A stretch of DNA of 64,000 bases from Amycolatopsis australiensis (lineage in GTDB: Bacteria; Actinomycetota; Actinomycetes; Mycobacteriales; Pseudonocardiaceae), in assembly GCF_900119165.1 (NCBI RefSeq), contig NZ_FPJG01000006.1:1178001-1242000 (forward strand). Reading direction: 5' to 3'. Positions 1 through 7,571 of this stretch are shown piece after piece. A model generated the notes under the pieces. It was not told where the DNA came from. It made no database searches and saw only the letters and a list, made by a program, of their open reading frames with translations. The position numbers and the translations under genes are program-made. Numbering within the stretch: position 1 is the stretch's first letter; each line of letters begins with the position of its first letter.

Positions 1-5
1 GTCAT
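1..5 (-). CDS. start codon of a minus-strand gene leaving the window (product unknown)
   Basis: On the minus strand a purine-rich Shine-Dalgarno stretch (complement of positions 11-20, GGAGAGGAGA) lies five bases before an ATG at 5-3; a GTG at 8-6 in the same frame is an alternative. Only the start is inside the window, so no product can be named. It would lie downstream of the acyl-CoA dehydrogenase but is separated from it by a terminator. Confidence 0.3.
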
Positions 6-94
6 CACATTCTCCTCTCCAGGATCCGCGGACCCGGCCAATCGGGTCCGTCGGACTCGGTGAGCGGAATGCCCGCCCTGTCCGGACCTGAAAC

Positions 95-135
95 ACGAAA
101 ATGGCCCCTCCCCGGCGGGAAGGGGCCATTTTCGT
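95..135. terminator. strong hairpin terminator downstream of the acyl-CoA dehydrogenase
   Basis: Near-perfect inverted repeat with arms of about 17 bases (ACGAAAATGGCCCCTTCC read from the minus side) around a short GC-rich loop. The ends are A/T-rich on both sides, so it can work in either direction. It lies five bases beyond the stop codon of the dehydrogenase gene. Confidence 0.85.
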
Positions 136-140
136 GACCG

Positions 141-1976
141 TCAGAACGCGGCTTCGTCGATCTCCATGAGCGCGTTGTCGGCGGCCTCCACGATGGCGCG
201 GCGCGAGGTCAGCTCGGGCAGCACGTTCTTCGCGAAGAACGAGGCCACGGCCACCTTGCCCTCGTAGAACGGGACGTCCTTGGCGGACGCGCCCGCGTCG
301 AGCTTGGCGATGGCGACCTCGGCGTGCTTGAGCAGCTGCCAGCCGATGAGCAGGTCGCCGACCGACATCAGCAGCCGGACCGTGTGCTGGCCGACCTTGT
401 TGATGCTCTGCGGGTCCTCCTGCGACGCGGTGAGGTAGCCGATCATCGAGCCCAGCATGCCCTGCGTGTCCTCGAGGGCCTGCTTGAGCAGCGCGCGCTC
501 GTTCTTCAGCCGGCCGTTGCCCGCCTCCGACTCGATGAACTTCGTGATCTCACCGGCGACGAAGGCCAGCGACTGGCCCTTGTCGCGGACGATCTTGCGG
601 AAGAAGAAGTCCAGCGACTGGATCGCCGTGGTGCCCTCGTACAGCGAGTCGATCTTCGCGTCGCGGATGTACTGCTCGATCGGGTAGTCCTGCAGGAAGC
701 CGGAACCGCCCAGCGTCTGCAGCGACTGCACGAGCTGCTCGGTGGCGCGCTCGGAGCCGACCCCCTTGACGATCGGCAGCAGCAGGTCGTTGACGCCGTG
801 CGCGACCTTCTGGTCACCCTCGCCGGTCCACAGCTGATCCTGGAAGGACGCCGTGTACAGGTAGACCGCGCGGAGGCCTTCGGCGTACGCCTTCTGGAGC
901 ATCAGCGAACGCCGGACGTCCGGGTGGTGCGTGATGGTGACGCGCGGCGCGGTCTTGTTCAGCATGTTCGGCAGGTCGGCGCCCTGGACGCGCTCCTTGG
1001 CGTACTCGAGGGCGTTGAGGTAACCGGTCGACAGCGTGGCGATGGCCTTGGTCCCGACCATCATCCGGGCGTACTCGATGACCTGGAACATCTGCGCGAT
1101 GCCGTCGTGCACCTCGCCGAGCAGCCAGCCCTTGGCCGGGGTGCCGTGCTGGCCGAAGGTCAGCTCGCACGTCGTCGAGGCCTTGATGCCCATCTTGTGC
1201 TCGATGTTGGTGACGAAGGCGCCGTTGCGCTCGCCCAGCTCACCGGTCTCGCTGTCGAAGTGGAACTTCGGCACGAGGAACAGCGACAGGCCCTTGGTGC
1301 CCGGCTTGGTCTCGATGCCGGGACCCTCGGGACGGGCCAGCACCAGGTGCATGATGTTCTCGACCATGTCGTTCTCGGCCGAGGTGATGAACCGCTTGAC
1401 GCCGTCGATGTGCCAGGAGCCGTCCTCCTGCTTGGTGGCCTTGGTACGGCCCGCGCCGACGTCCGAACCGGCGTCCGGCTCGGTCAGCACCATGGTGGCG
1501 CCCCAGCCCTTGTCGATCATGATCCGGGCCCAGCGCTTCTGCTCTTCGGTGCCGTTCTTGTCGACGATCATCGCGAAGTTCGGGCCCGCCATGTACATGA
1601 ACAGCGGGGCGTTGGCGCCGAGGATCAGCTCGGAGGCCGCCCACTGGACCGTCGGGGGCAGGCCGAAGCCGCCGAGGTCGTTGGTGAGGCCGAGCCGCCA
1701 CCACTCGCCCTCCATGAGCTGGCGGTAGCTCTTCTTGAACGACTCGGGGATGGTGACGCTGAAGGTCTTCGGGTCGTAGACCGGCGGGTTGCGGTCGGCG
1801 TCGGCGAAGGACTCGGCGAGCGGACCGGTGGCGAGCTTGTTCAGCTCGGCCAGCACACCGCGCGCGGTCTCCTCGTCGGACTCGGCGAGCACACCCTTGC
1901 CAAGGCGCTCCTGCACGCCGAGTACCTCGAAGAGGTTGAACTCCAGGTCTCGGACGTTGCTCTTGTAGTGGCCCAT
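141..1976 (-). CDS. acyl-CoA dehydrogenase, FadE5-like, 611 aa
   Basis: FAD-dependent acyl-CoA dehydrogenase for the first step of fatty acid beta-oxidation. The opening [10 protein letters not shown] and the 611-residue length match the mycobacterial FadE5 group, which has extra N- and C-terminal parts compared with 380-residue dehydrogenases. Visible features are the FAD/substrate segment [13 protein letters not shown] (about 162-174) and the catalytic base Glu447 in [10 protein letters not shown]. The family passes electrons to ETF and then to a membrane ETF oxidoreductase; an EtfD homologue lies at 26.2-28.4 kb. The ATG has a GGAG sequence seven bases upstream. Two 14-bp palindromes at 2024-2061 upstream suggest TetR-type control. 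Exact chain-length preference cannot be read from sequence. Confidence 0.95.
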   Translation of the reverse strand: MGHYKSNVRDLEFNLFEVLGVQERLGKGVLAESDEETARGVLAELNKLATGPLAESFADADRNPPVYDPKTFSVTIPESFKKSYRQLMEGEWWRLGLTNDLGGFGLPPTVQWAASELILGANAPLFMYMAGPNFAMIVDKNGTEEQKRWARIMIDKGWGATMVLTEPDAGSDVGAGRTKATKQEDGSWHIDGVKRFITSAENDMVENIMHLVLARPEGPGIETKPGTKGLSLFLVPKFHFDSETGELGERNGAFVTNIEHKMGIKASTTCELTFGQHGTPAKGWLLGEVHDGIAQMFQVIEYARMMVGTKAIATLSTGYLNALEYAKERVQGADLPNMLNKTAPRVTITHHPDVRRSLMLQKAYAEGLRAVYLYTASFQDQLWTGEGDQKVAHGVNDLLLPIVKGVGSERATEQLVQSLQTLGGSGFLQDYPIEQYIRDAKIDSLYEGTTAIQSLDFFFRKIVRDKGQSLAFVAGEITKFIESEAGNGRLKNERALLKQALEDTQGMLGSMIGYLTASQEDPQSINKVGQHTVRLLMSVGDLLIGWQLLKHAEVAIAKLDAGASAKDVPFYEGKVAVASFFAKNVLPELTSRRAIVEAADNALMEIDEAAF

Positions 1977-2023
1977 GTCGTCACTCCAATGTGTTCGGCT
2001 CCCCGGCCGGGCACATGTTCGCC

Positions 2024-2037
2024 TTACTCGCCGGTAA
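2024..2037. promoter_or_regulatory. palindromic operator-like site 1 upstream of the acyl-CoA dehydrogenase
   Basis: TTACTCGCCGGTAA is a near-perfect 14-bp inverted repeat 48 bases before the start codon. It resembles the TTAC-N6-GTAA sites of TetR-type regulators of fatty acid degradation in actinobacteria. The assignment is inferred from palindromy, from the second copy 24 bp away, and from a related site before etfD. Confidence 0.5.
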
Positions 2038-2047
2038 CTTCAGGATA

Positions 2048-2061
2048 TTACCTGCGGGTAA
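2048..2061. promoter_or_regulatory. palindromic operator-like site 2 upstream of the acyl-CoA dehydrogenase
   Basis: TTACCTGCGGGTAA has perfect 5-base arms (TTACC/GGTAA) around TGCG. Its centre is 24 bp from that of site 1, a little over two helical turns, as expected for two regulator dimers on nearly the same DNA face. Confidence 0.5.
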
Positions 2062-2125
2062 CTGGAGCAAGCGGATCCGCACTTCCGAGTATCGGAAATC
2101 CTGCCGCCGTCATGGGAAAAGAAGG

Positions 2126-2911
2126 TCAGCGCTGCCCGGGAAGGGCGGTTGTGTCGGCGGTCACCGGAACGTGGCCGTCGTCGGCGCGGGCGACCAGGAT
2201 CCCGCCGCGGAAGGCGATGGTGACCGCGTGCGTCCGATCGCGCGCGGAAAGCTTGCGCAGGATGCTCTTCACGTGCGTCCGGACCGTCTCGACGGACAGG
2301 AACAGCAGCTTCGCGATCGCGGAGTTCTCGAGCCCCTCGGCGACCAGCTGGAGCACCTGGTACTCGCGCCGGGACAGTGGCATCGGGCCGCGCGGGGCCG
2401 GCGGGCTGTCGTGGGCCAGGTCGCCCTTCGGCACCGTCGCCCGTTTCGGCCGGGCGGTGAGCGCGGCCAGCGCCGGATCGATGTACCGGCGTTCGGCGTG
2501 GGCGCGCCGGATCGCTTCGGCGAGCCGGCGTGAATCGATCGACCGCGGCACGATCGCGTGCGCGCCGGCCGCGATCGCGGCCGCGAGGTACTGCTGAGTG
2601 CGGTTCGAGTCCCGGATCAGCGTGACCAGGACCAGCGCCGGGTCGCCGGCGTTGAGCAGCTTCGTCAGGTGGCAGTTCGGATCGAGGGCCGAGTCGAGCA
2701 CGACGACGTCCGGCTTGACCTGCTCGCACAGCTGCAGCGCGGCGTGGTGGCTTGCCGCCTGTCCCGCCCAGTGCAGCCCCTGGCTGCGGTGGACGAGCGC
2801 GGCGAGGCCGTCGCGGAAGATCGGGACCGGATCGACGACCGCCACGCCGAGACTGCGTCCAGGGGGTCCGATCGGTCCGCCGGGCCGGCGGGTGGGCTCG
2901 ATGCCGTGCAT
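2126..2911 (-). CDS. LuxR-family response-regulator-like transcription factor, 261 aa
   Basis: N-terminal receiver-like domain (about 20-140), a Pro/Arg-rich linker, then a LuxR-type helix-turn-helix (about 185-245: LSRREYQVLQLVAEGLENSA and TVRTHVKSILRKL). The receiver keeps the phospho-acceptor type Asp in VVVLDSALD. It appears to have lost the second acidic residue of the usual DD pair (VVDP) and the conserved Lys (VPRS in its place), so it may not be controlled by ordinary phosphorylation. No histidine kinase is adjacent. It is an orphan regulator with no visible target. The 268 bases between it and the next gene show no other feature. Family assignment is secure; function is unknown. Confidence 0.85.
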   Translation of the reverse strand: MHGIEPTRRPGGPIGPPGRSLGVAVVDPVPIFRDGLAALVHRSQGLHWAGQAASHHAALQLCEQVKPDVVVLDSALDPNCHLTKLLNAGDPALVLVTLIRDSNRTQQYLAAAIAAGAHAIVPRSIDSRRLAEAIRRAHAERRYIDPALAALTARPKRATVPKGDLAHDSPPAPRGPMPLSRREYQVLQLVAEGLENSAIAKLLFLSVETVRTHVKSILRKLSARDRTHAVTIAFRGGILVARADDGHVPVTADTTALPGQR

Positions 2912-3179
2912 CGTGGGCCTCCGTCTCTGCGCCGTCGCTCCTGGGGACGCCGGACGCCGCCGGCACCGTCCGGTCCCCCCTGCCGGGACCGGCCAAAAGT
3001 GACTCCTCCTGCTTGGTACGAGTCGCGATTGCGCAGCTCATGACGCCATCTCACCCTCATGGCCCAATCCGCCGGTCACAGCAAACTTTCGGTAGAAGAG
3101 GATCTTCGCGAGGCGGCTCGGCCGTGCGGGGCAGGTCGTGACGTGGCCGTCGGTGCTACTGAGGGTGGCCTGCCCTTGT

Positions 3180-3740
3180 TCAACGATTTCGACGACGCCG
3201 GGATGCGGCGCGCAGCACCGCGAACTCCTTCCCGAGCTCCGCCGGCGTCCAGTGGGCGTTGAGGCCGCTGGGGTTCGGCAGAACCCACACGAAGGTGTCG
3301 CCGATGCGGTGTTCCTGGCGGCCGACGCGCGCCTTCTTGAAGCCGAAGGCGGTCCGGTAGGCGGTGATCCCGACGACGGCGAGCCACCGCGGCCGGTACT
3401 CGAGCACCTTCGCGACCAGCAGTTTCCCGCCCGCACGCAACTCGTCGTCACTGAGCTCGTCGGCGCGGGCGGTGGTCCTGGCGACGACGTTGGTGATGCC
3501 GAGCCCGAGGTCGAGCAGCTGGTCCTGTTCGCTGGGCGCGTAGAGCCGCGGCGTGAACCCGCCGGCGTGCAGGGCGGGCCAGAACCGGTTGCCGGGGCGC
3601 GCGAAGTGCTGCCCGAGCGCACCGGAGTAGAGACCGGGGTTGATGCCGCAGAACAGCACGTCAAGCCCGGGCGCGATGACGTCGGGAATGGTGGCGTTGT
3701 GCGCGGCGGCCAGCTGGTCCTTCGTGGGTCGGGTGCTCAC
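3180..3740 (-). CDS. mug: G/U mismatch-specific DNA glycosylase, Mug/MUG family, 186 aa
   Basis: Base-excision repair enzyme that removes uracil or thymine mispaired with guanine. The N-terminal motif GINPGLYSG holds the active-site Asn of the Mug family, and NPSGLNAHW near the C-terminus matches the DNA-wedge segment. I chose the GTG at 3740 because homology begins just after it (STRPTKDQL), although the open frame extends far upstream without family sequence. It is divergent from the methyltransferase with a gap of only 27 bases, so the two promoters must overlap the start regions. It acts in the cytoplasm as a monomer. Confidence 0.9.
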   Translation of the reverse strand: MSTRPTKDQLAAAHNATIPDVIAPGLDVLFCGINPGLYSGALGQHFARPGNRFWPALHAGGFTPRLYAPSEQDQLLDLGLGITNVVARTTARADELSDDELRAGGKLLVAKVLEYRPRWLAVVGITAYRTAFGFKKARVGRQEHRIGDTFVWVLPNPSGLNAHWTPAELGKEFAVLRAASRRRRNR

Positions 3741-3767
3741 CTGCCCAGTCTCCGGCACGCTGGCGAG

Positions 3768-4412
3768 GTGGAGGTCACCGCGGACGGTTGTTTCGTCGAC
3801 GTCTACCGCCTGCTGCCGCCGCAGGGCGAGCCGGAGATCGTGCACGCCGCGATGCCGCCGTCGGCGTCGATCCTCGAGCTGGGGTGCGGGACCGGCCGGG
3901 TCACGCACCCGCTGGCGGAGCTGGGCCACGAGGTCGTGGCGGTGGACGACTCGCCCGCGATGCTCGCGCACGTCCGTGCCGAGACGGTCTGTGCGCGCAT
4001 CGAGGGGCTGGATCTCGGCCGGACGTTCGAGGCGGTGCTGCTGGCAAGTCACCTGATCAACACCCCGCGAGACGACGACCGGCGCGCGTTGCTCGCCGCC
4101 GCGCGCCGCCACCTCGCGCCTGCGGGCCGGCTGATCGTCGAGTGGCACCCGCCGGAGTGGTTCGACGGAGTCGCCTCCGGGCAGGGCGGCCGGATCGGCG
4201 AGGTGGCCGTGGAGCTGGCCGGCGTGGTCCGCGACGGCGACCTGCTGTCGGCCACCGTGCGGTATTCGGCCGGCGGACGGCGGTGGGATCAGGAGTTCAC
4301 CTGCCGCCGGTTGGCGCTCGATGACGTCTTGGCCCCGGCTGACCTGGTCTTCGACGGATGGCTCACCGCGGACCGGCGCTGGTTCGCCGCCCGGGCTGGT
4401 CGCCGGGGGTAG
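3768..4412 (+). CDS. class I SAM-dependent methyltransferase, 214 aa
   Basis: Small-molecule-type methyltransferase. Motif I ILELGCGTGRVTHPL binds SAM, followed by an acidic strand end EVVAVDDSPAML; a later EWHPPEW segment lies in the region that usually shapes the substrate pocket. The GTG at 3768 is inferred from where homology begins; GGCGAGG just upstream is a possible ribosome site. Substrate is unknown. The stop codon lies inside the first copy of a 22-bp direct repeat (4400-4421), whose second copy is 91 bp downstream. Confidence 0.85.
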   Translation: MEVTADGCFVDVYRLLPPQGEPEIVHAAMPPSASILELGCGTGRVTHPLAELGHEVVAVDDSPAMLAHVRAETVCARIEGLDLGRTFEAVLLASHLINTPRDDDRRALLAAARRHLAPAGRLIVEWHPPEWFDGVASGQGGRIGEVAVELAGVVRDGDLLSATVRYSAGGRRWDQEFTCRRLALDDVLAPADLVFDGWLTADRRWFAARAGRRG

Positions 4413-4421
4413 CGGATTCGC
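4400..4421 (+). repeat. 22-bp direct repeat, copy 1
   Basis: TCGCCGGGGGTAGCGGATTC plus GC, covering the methyltransferase stop codon. An identical copy lies at 4491-4512. It may reflect a short local duplication; no function is evident. Confidence 0.8.
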
Positions 4422-4490
4422 GGGCGGACGGCGCGGGCGTGGGTCAGATCGGGAGCTTCCGACCGCCGGCCGGTTCCCGACCTTCTCCCG

Positions 4491-4512
4491 TCGCCGGGGG
4501 TAGCGGATTCGC
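4491..4512 (+). repeat. 22-bp direct repeat, copy 2
   Basis: Exact copy of 4400-4421, located just before the promoter and ribosome site of the small membrane protein gene at 4570. Confidence 0.8.
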
Positions 4513-4569
4513 CACGGACCTGCGTAATCTGTGTGATCTCCCGCACAGCGCCGTACCGAGGAGGATTTC

Positions 4570-4746
4570 GTGCAGCTTCCGATCGTCCTCGGGCTCGTCG
4601 CGCTGGTGCTCGCGGCCGCCGCGCTGGTGGTCATCCTCGAAGACCGGCGGGCCGCCCGGCGGGCGGCCCTGCAGCGGAAAGCCCGGCTAGCGCGGCTGGG
4701 CGAGGTGGACCCGCTCGCGCCGGGACGGCTGCACGTCGACCGGTGA
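4570..4746 (+). CDS. small single-pass membrane protein, 58 aa
   Basis: A GTG preceded by the strong ribosome site GAGGAG opens a frame that encodes a 17-20 residue hydrophobic helix (LGLVALVLAAAALVVIL), then an Arg/Ala-rich basic segment (DRRAARRAALQRKARLARL) and an acidic tail. The layout is typical of real small membrane proteins with the basic part in the cytoplasm. The last 60 bases overlap the 3' end of the convergent vanZ-like gene. No family is recognised. The ribosome site, the helix and the following positive-inside charge support it as a gene. Confidence 0.55.
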   Translation: MQLPIVLGLVALVLAAAALVVILEDRRAARRAALQRKARLARLGEVDPLAPGRLHVDR

Positions 4747-5322
4747 ACGCCGCAGCGCCAGCAGCAGCGCCCCGAACACCCAGCCGAGGCCCGCTCCGAA
4801 CGTGTTGTTCATGAGGTCGTCCACGTCGAAGATCCGGTAGACGTACGGTGCCGTCCCGAAGTTCGCCGTGACCTGCGTGATCTCGATGAGCAGCGACGCC
4901 GCGAAGCCGATCAGCGTCGTGCCGGTCAGGCCGCGCCGCCACAGGGTGCGCGCGAACACCCCCAGCGGCACGAACAGCAGGACGTTCAGGCACGCCTGCT
5001 CGAACGTCTGCGTCATGAACCACTGCCACACCGGCTCGCCGTGTTTGAGCAGCTCCGTGTGGATGTCGGTGATCCACTGGAACGGGTGCAGCTGCACCGT
5101 CTGGCTCAGCCGCCGGGTGCCCGGACCGGGCAGCGGGAGGAAGACGACCGCGAGGGTCATGCAGCCGTACAGGAGCACCGCGGCGGTCGTCGCGAGGCCA
5201 CGCACCCGCAGGCCGCCGTAGCGCGCAAGTTGCGTGATCAGCTGCGGCACCAGCACCACGGTCCACACCGCGAGGAAGCCGATGAACCCGTACTGCAGGG
5301 CCGTGACCTGTGCGTTCGTCAT
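4687..5322 (-). CDS. VanZ family membrane protein, 211 aa
   Basis: Membrane protein with about five hydrophobic helices and the VanZ signature region: FLPLPGPG, the VQLHPFQWITDI segment, NVLLFVPLGVFARTLWRR, ASLLIEITQ, and the acidic RIFDVDDLMNNTFGAGLGW near the C-terminus. VanZ is known from low-level teicoplanin resistance in enterococci, but most actinobacterial members have no proven role. The ATG at 5322 was chosen because hydrophobic homology starts just after it; upstream in-frame starts add non-conserved sequence. Its 3' end overlaps the convergent small membrane gene by 60 bases. Confidence 0.85.
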   Translation of the reverse strand: MTNAQVTALQYGFIGFLAVWTVVLVPQLITQLARYGGLRVRGLATTAAVLLYGCMTLAVVFLPLPGPGTRRLSQTVQLHPFQWITDIHTELLKHGEPVWQWFMTQTFEQACLNVLLFVPLGVFARTLWRRGLTGTTLIGFAASLLIEITQVTANFGTAPYVYRIFDVDDLMNNTFGAGLGWVFGALLLALRRSPVDVQPSRRERVHLAQPR

Positions 5323-5547
5323 GCCATCGACGTTATGGATCTTGCCCGCCGGCGCGCTTCGGTCGAAGAGCCGGACGCGCGGGACCGGCATCGGCCAGTC
5401 GGCCGACCCGGGCACGGGCCGATCGGCCGGTGACCGAAGTCATCGCGGCCGGCCACAGACATAACCGGATGCGGCTTGCGCCCACCCGGGAATGACCACG
5501 ACGCTCTGCACGTCGAAGTCTTGTGCAGGGCAACGAAAGGAACGTCC

Positions 5548-6627
5548 ATGGCACCGGTCCGGGTCGGCATCGTCGGGCTCAGCGCGAACGGTGGCTGGGC
5601 CGCCACCGCGCACGTGCCCGCGCTGGCCGCGGTGGAGGGCTACGAGCTGCGGGCGCTGAGCGGCAGCAGCGCCGAGTCGGCGCGGGTGGCCGGGGAGAAG
5701 TACGGCGTGCCGCTGACCTTCGGTGACGCCGGCGAGCTGGCGCGGCACCCCGAGGTCGACCTGGTCGTCGTCGCCGTGAAGGTGACCGAGCACCGGGCGC
5801 TGATCGAACCCGCGCTGGCCGCGGGCAAGCCGGTGCTCAGCGAGTGGCCGCTCGGCGTGAGCCTCGCCGAAACCGAAGCGCTGGTCGAAGCCGCGAAGGG
5901 GGTCAAGACCGCGGTCGGGCTGCAGGGGCGGTCCGCGCCCGCCCTGCGCTACCTGCGGGACCTCATCAAGGACGGCTACGTCGGCCGGGTCCTCTCGACG
6001 TCGCTCATCGCGTCCGGCGCCAACTGGGGGCCGAGCGTGCGGGCCGGCCGCGACTACCAGCTGCACCCCGAGGGCGGGGCGACCATGCTGACCATCCCGT
6101 TCGCGCACACCGTCGACGCCTTCGACATGGTGCTCGGCCGGTTCACCGAGCTGTCGGCGACGATGGCGACCGTCCGGCCGCGGGTGCGTGACGAGGTCAC
6201 CGGCGAGTCCGTCCCGATGACCGCGCCGGACCAGATCGCCGTCACCGGGGTGCTCACCGGCGGCGCCGTCGCGTCGCTGCACCTGCGGGGCGGGTCGTCG
6301 CCGGCCACGGACTTCCACTGGGAGATCAACGGCACCGAAGGCACCCTGGTCGTCACCGCCGCGGATCCGCTGTTCTGGATCGCGAAGCTGACGTTGCGCG
6401 GCAGCCGCACCGGCACGCTCGAGAAGCTGACCGTGCCCGCCCGCTACGAGCTGCCCCAGCTGGCCGGACGCAGCGCCGAGCCGTCGTACAACGTCGCGCA
6501 CGCCTACGCGCGTCACCTCAAGGGCGACTTGCCGGACTTCGCGCACGCGCTGCGCGTGCACCGGGTGCTCGACGCCGTGCAGCGGTCCGCGGACTCCGGG
6601 ACCCGGGTTCAGCCGGACGCAGAGTAA
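5548..6627 (+). CDS. Gfo/Idh/MocA-type NAD(P)-dependent oxidoreductase, 359 aa
   Basis: N-terminal Rossmann fold (VRVGIVGLSANGGWAATAHVPAL, residues about 4-26) for NAD(P), then the C-terminal alpha/beta substrate domain with HPEGGATMLTIPFAHTVDAF. The EWPLG motif (EKP-like in the family, with the catalytic Lys region altered) lies near residue 110. Such enzymes oxidise or reduce sugars, inositols or amino sugars; similarity in style is to galactose/D-xylose-type dehydrogenases and Gal80-like proteins. The ATG has GAAAGGA seven bases before it. No sugar cluster surrounds it, so the substrate is unknown. Confidence 0.88.
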   Translation: MAPVRVGIVGLSANGGWAATAHVPALAAVEGYELRALSGSSAESARVAGEKYGVPLTFGDAGELARHPEVDLVVVAVKVTEHRALIEPALAAGKPVLSEWPLGVSLAETEALVEAAKGVKTAVGLQGRSAPALRYLRDLIKDGYVGRVLSTSLIASGANWGPSVRAGRDYQLHPEGGATMLTIPFAHTVDAFDMVLGRFTELSATMATVRPRVRDEVTGESVPMTAPDQIAVTGVLTGGAVASLHLRGGSSPATDFHWEINGTEGTLVVTAADPLFWIAKLTLRGSRTGTLEKLTVPARYELPQLAGRSAEPSYNVAHAYARHLKGDLPDFAHALRVHRVLDAVQRSADSGTRVQPDAE

Positions 6628-6675
6628 CTGTTACCGACGGTTGTAGGTTCTCGGCTCCGGCCTTACGCTCGGGTC

Positions 6676-7455
6676 ATGGACGACGTTGTCTACGACCGCG
6701 CGGGCCGGGGCGAACCGCTGGTGCTCATCCACGGCATCGGGCACCGCCGTCAAGCGTGGGCGCCGGTGTTTCCGCTGCTCACGCCGTATCGCGACGTCAT
6801 CGCCGTCGACCTGCCCGGCTTCGGCGACTCGCCCGAGCCGTCACGCGGGTACGGCATCGAGCCCGCCTTGGTGATGTTCAAGGAGCTGTTCACCGACCTC
6901 GGGCTCGACCGGCCGCACGTCGCCGGCAACTCGCTCGGCGGCCTGCTGTCCCTGGTGCTCGGGCAGGCCGGGCTCGTCCGCAGCGTCACGGCGCTGTCGC
7001 CGGCTGGGCTCTGGACGCGGCGGCAGAAGCTCTGCGCGATCGCCGCGCTCAAGGCCCATCGCGCGCTGGCTCAGCGCACGCCACCGCAGGTCGTGCGCCG
7101 TCTCGCCGCCACAGCCACCGGGCGCAAGGCGCTGACCGGGATGATCGTCGGGAAGCCGGCGCTGCTGAGCCCGGACACCGTCGTCGAGGACGCCCACGCG
7201 CTCGCTACCGCGCCGGGCTTCGAGCCGACCGCCGCGCAGTCGCGGGGCGACTTCCGCTTCACCGGGCCGGTCACCGGCGTCCCGGTGACCATCGCGTGGG
7301 CCGAGCAGGACCGCATCCTCGCCCGCCCGCGCCTCGCCGACCTGCGGAAGGTCGCGCCGGACGGGACGTTCCGGCTGCTGCCCGGATGCGGGCACGTGCC
7401 GATGAACGACGACCCCGCGCTCGTCGCCGAGGTGCTGCTCACGGGAAGCCGTTAG
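6676..7455 (+). CDS. alpha/beta hydrolase, 259 aa
   Basis: Single-domain alpha/beta hydrolase. The oxyanion region HGIGHRRQAW follows strand 3, the nucleophile elbow is GNSLGG (Ser about residue 88), the acid is Asp in AWAEQDRILARP, and the catalytic His is in GCGHVPMND near the end. The lid region (about 120-190) is rich in Arg and Ala and not diagnostic. There is no signal peptide, so it is cytoplasmic. It lies 48 bases after the MocA-type gene on the same strand and could share its transcript. Substrate is unknown. Confidence 0.88.
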   Translation: MDDVVYDRAGRGEPLVLIHGIGHRRQAWAPVFPLLTPYRDVIAVDLPGFGDSPEPSRGYGIEPALVMFKELFTDLGLDRPHVAGNSLGGLLSLVLGQAGLVRSVTALSPAGLWTRRQKLCAIAALKAHRALAQRTPPQVVRRLAATATGRKALTGMIVGKPALLSPDTVVEDAHALATAPGFEPTAAQSRGDFRFTGPVTGVPVTIAWAEQDRILARPRLADLRKVAPDGTFRLLPGCGHVPMNDDPALVAEVLLTGSR

Positions 7456-7571
7456 GTGACATTCGCTTTACGTCCGTCTTTTGACCCTGGTAGCTGACCG
7501 CTTCGCGAGGCAGAATCCTCCGCCGTGCGCCCGTTCGGGGACCTTGGGCGCGAATCGGAGGAAACACACGC

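Noticed and set aside
324..2597. 757-codon plus-strand frame across FadE and the LuxR regulator
   Set aside because: Shadow frame; both genes on the minus strand have clear family motifs.
3180..4634. A 484-residue protein with an N-terminal extension before Mug
   Set aside because: The extension is antisense to the methyltransferase and has no family sequence; homology begins at GTG 3740.
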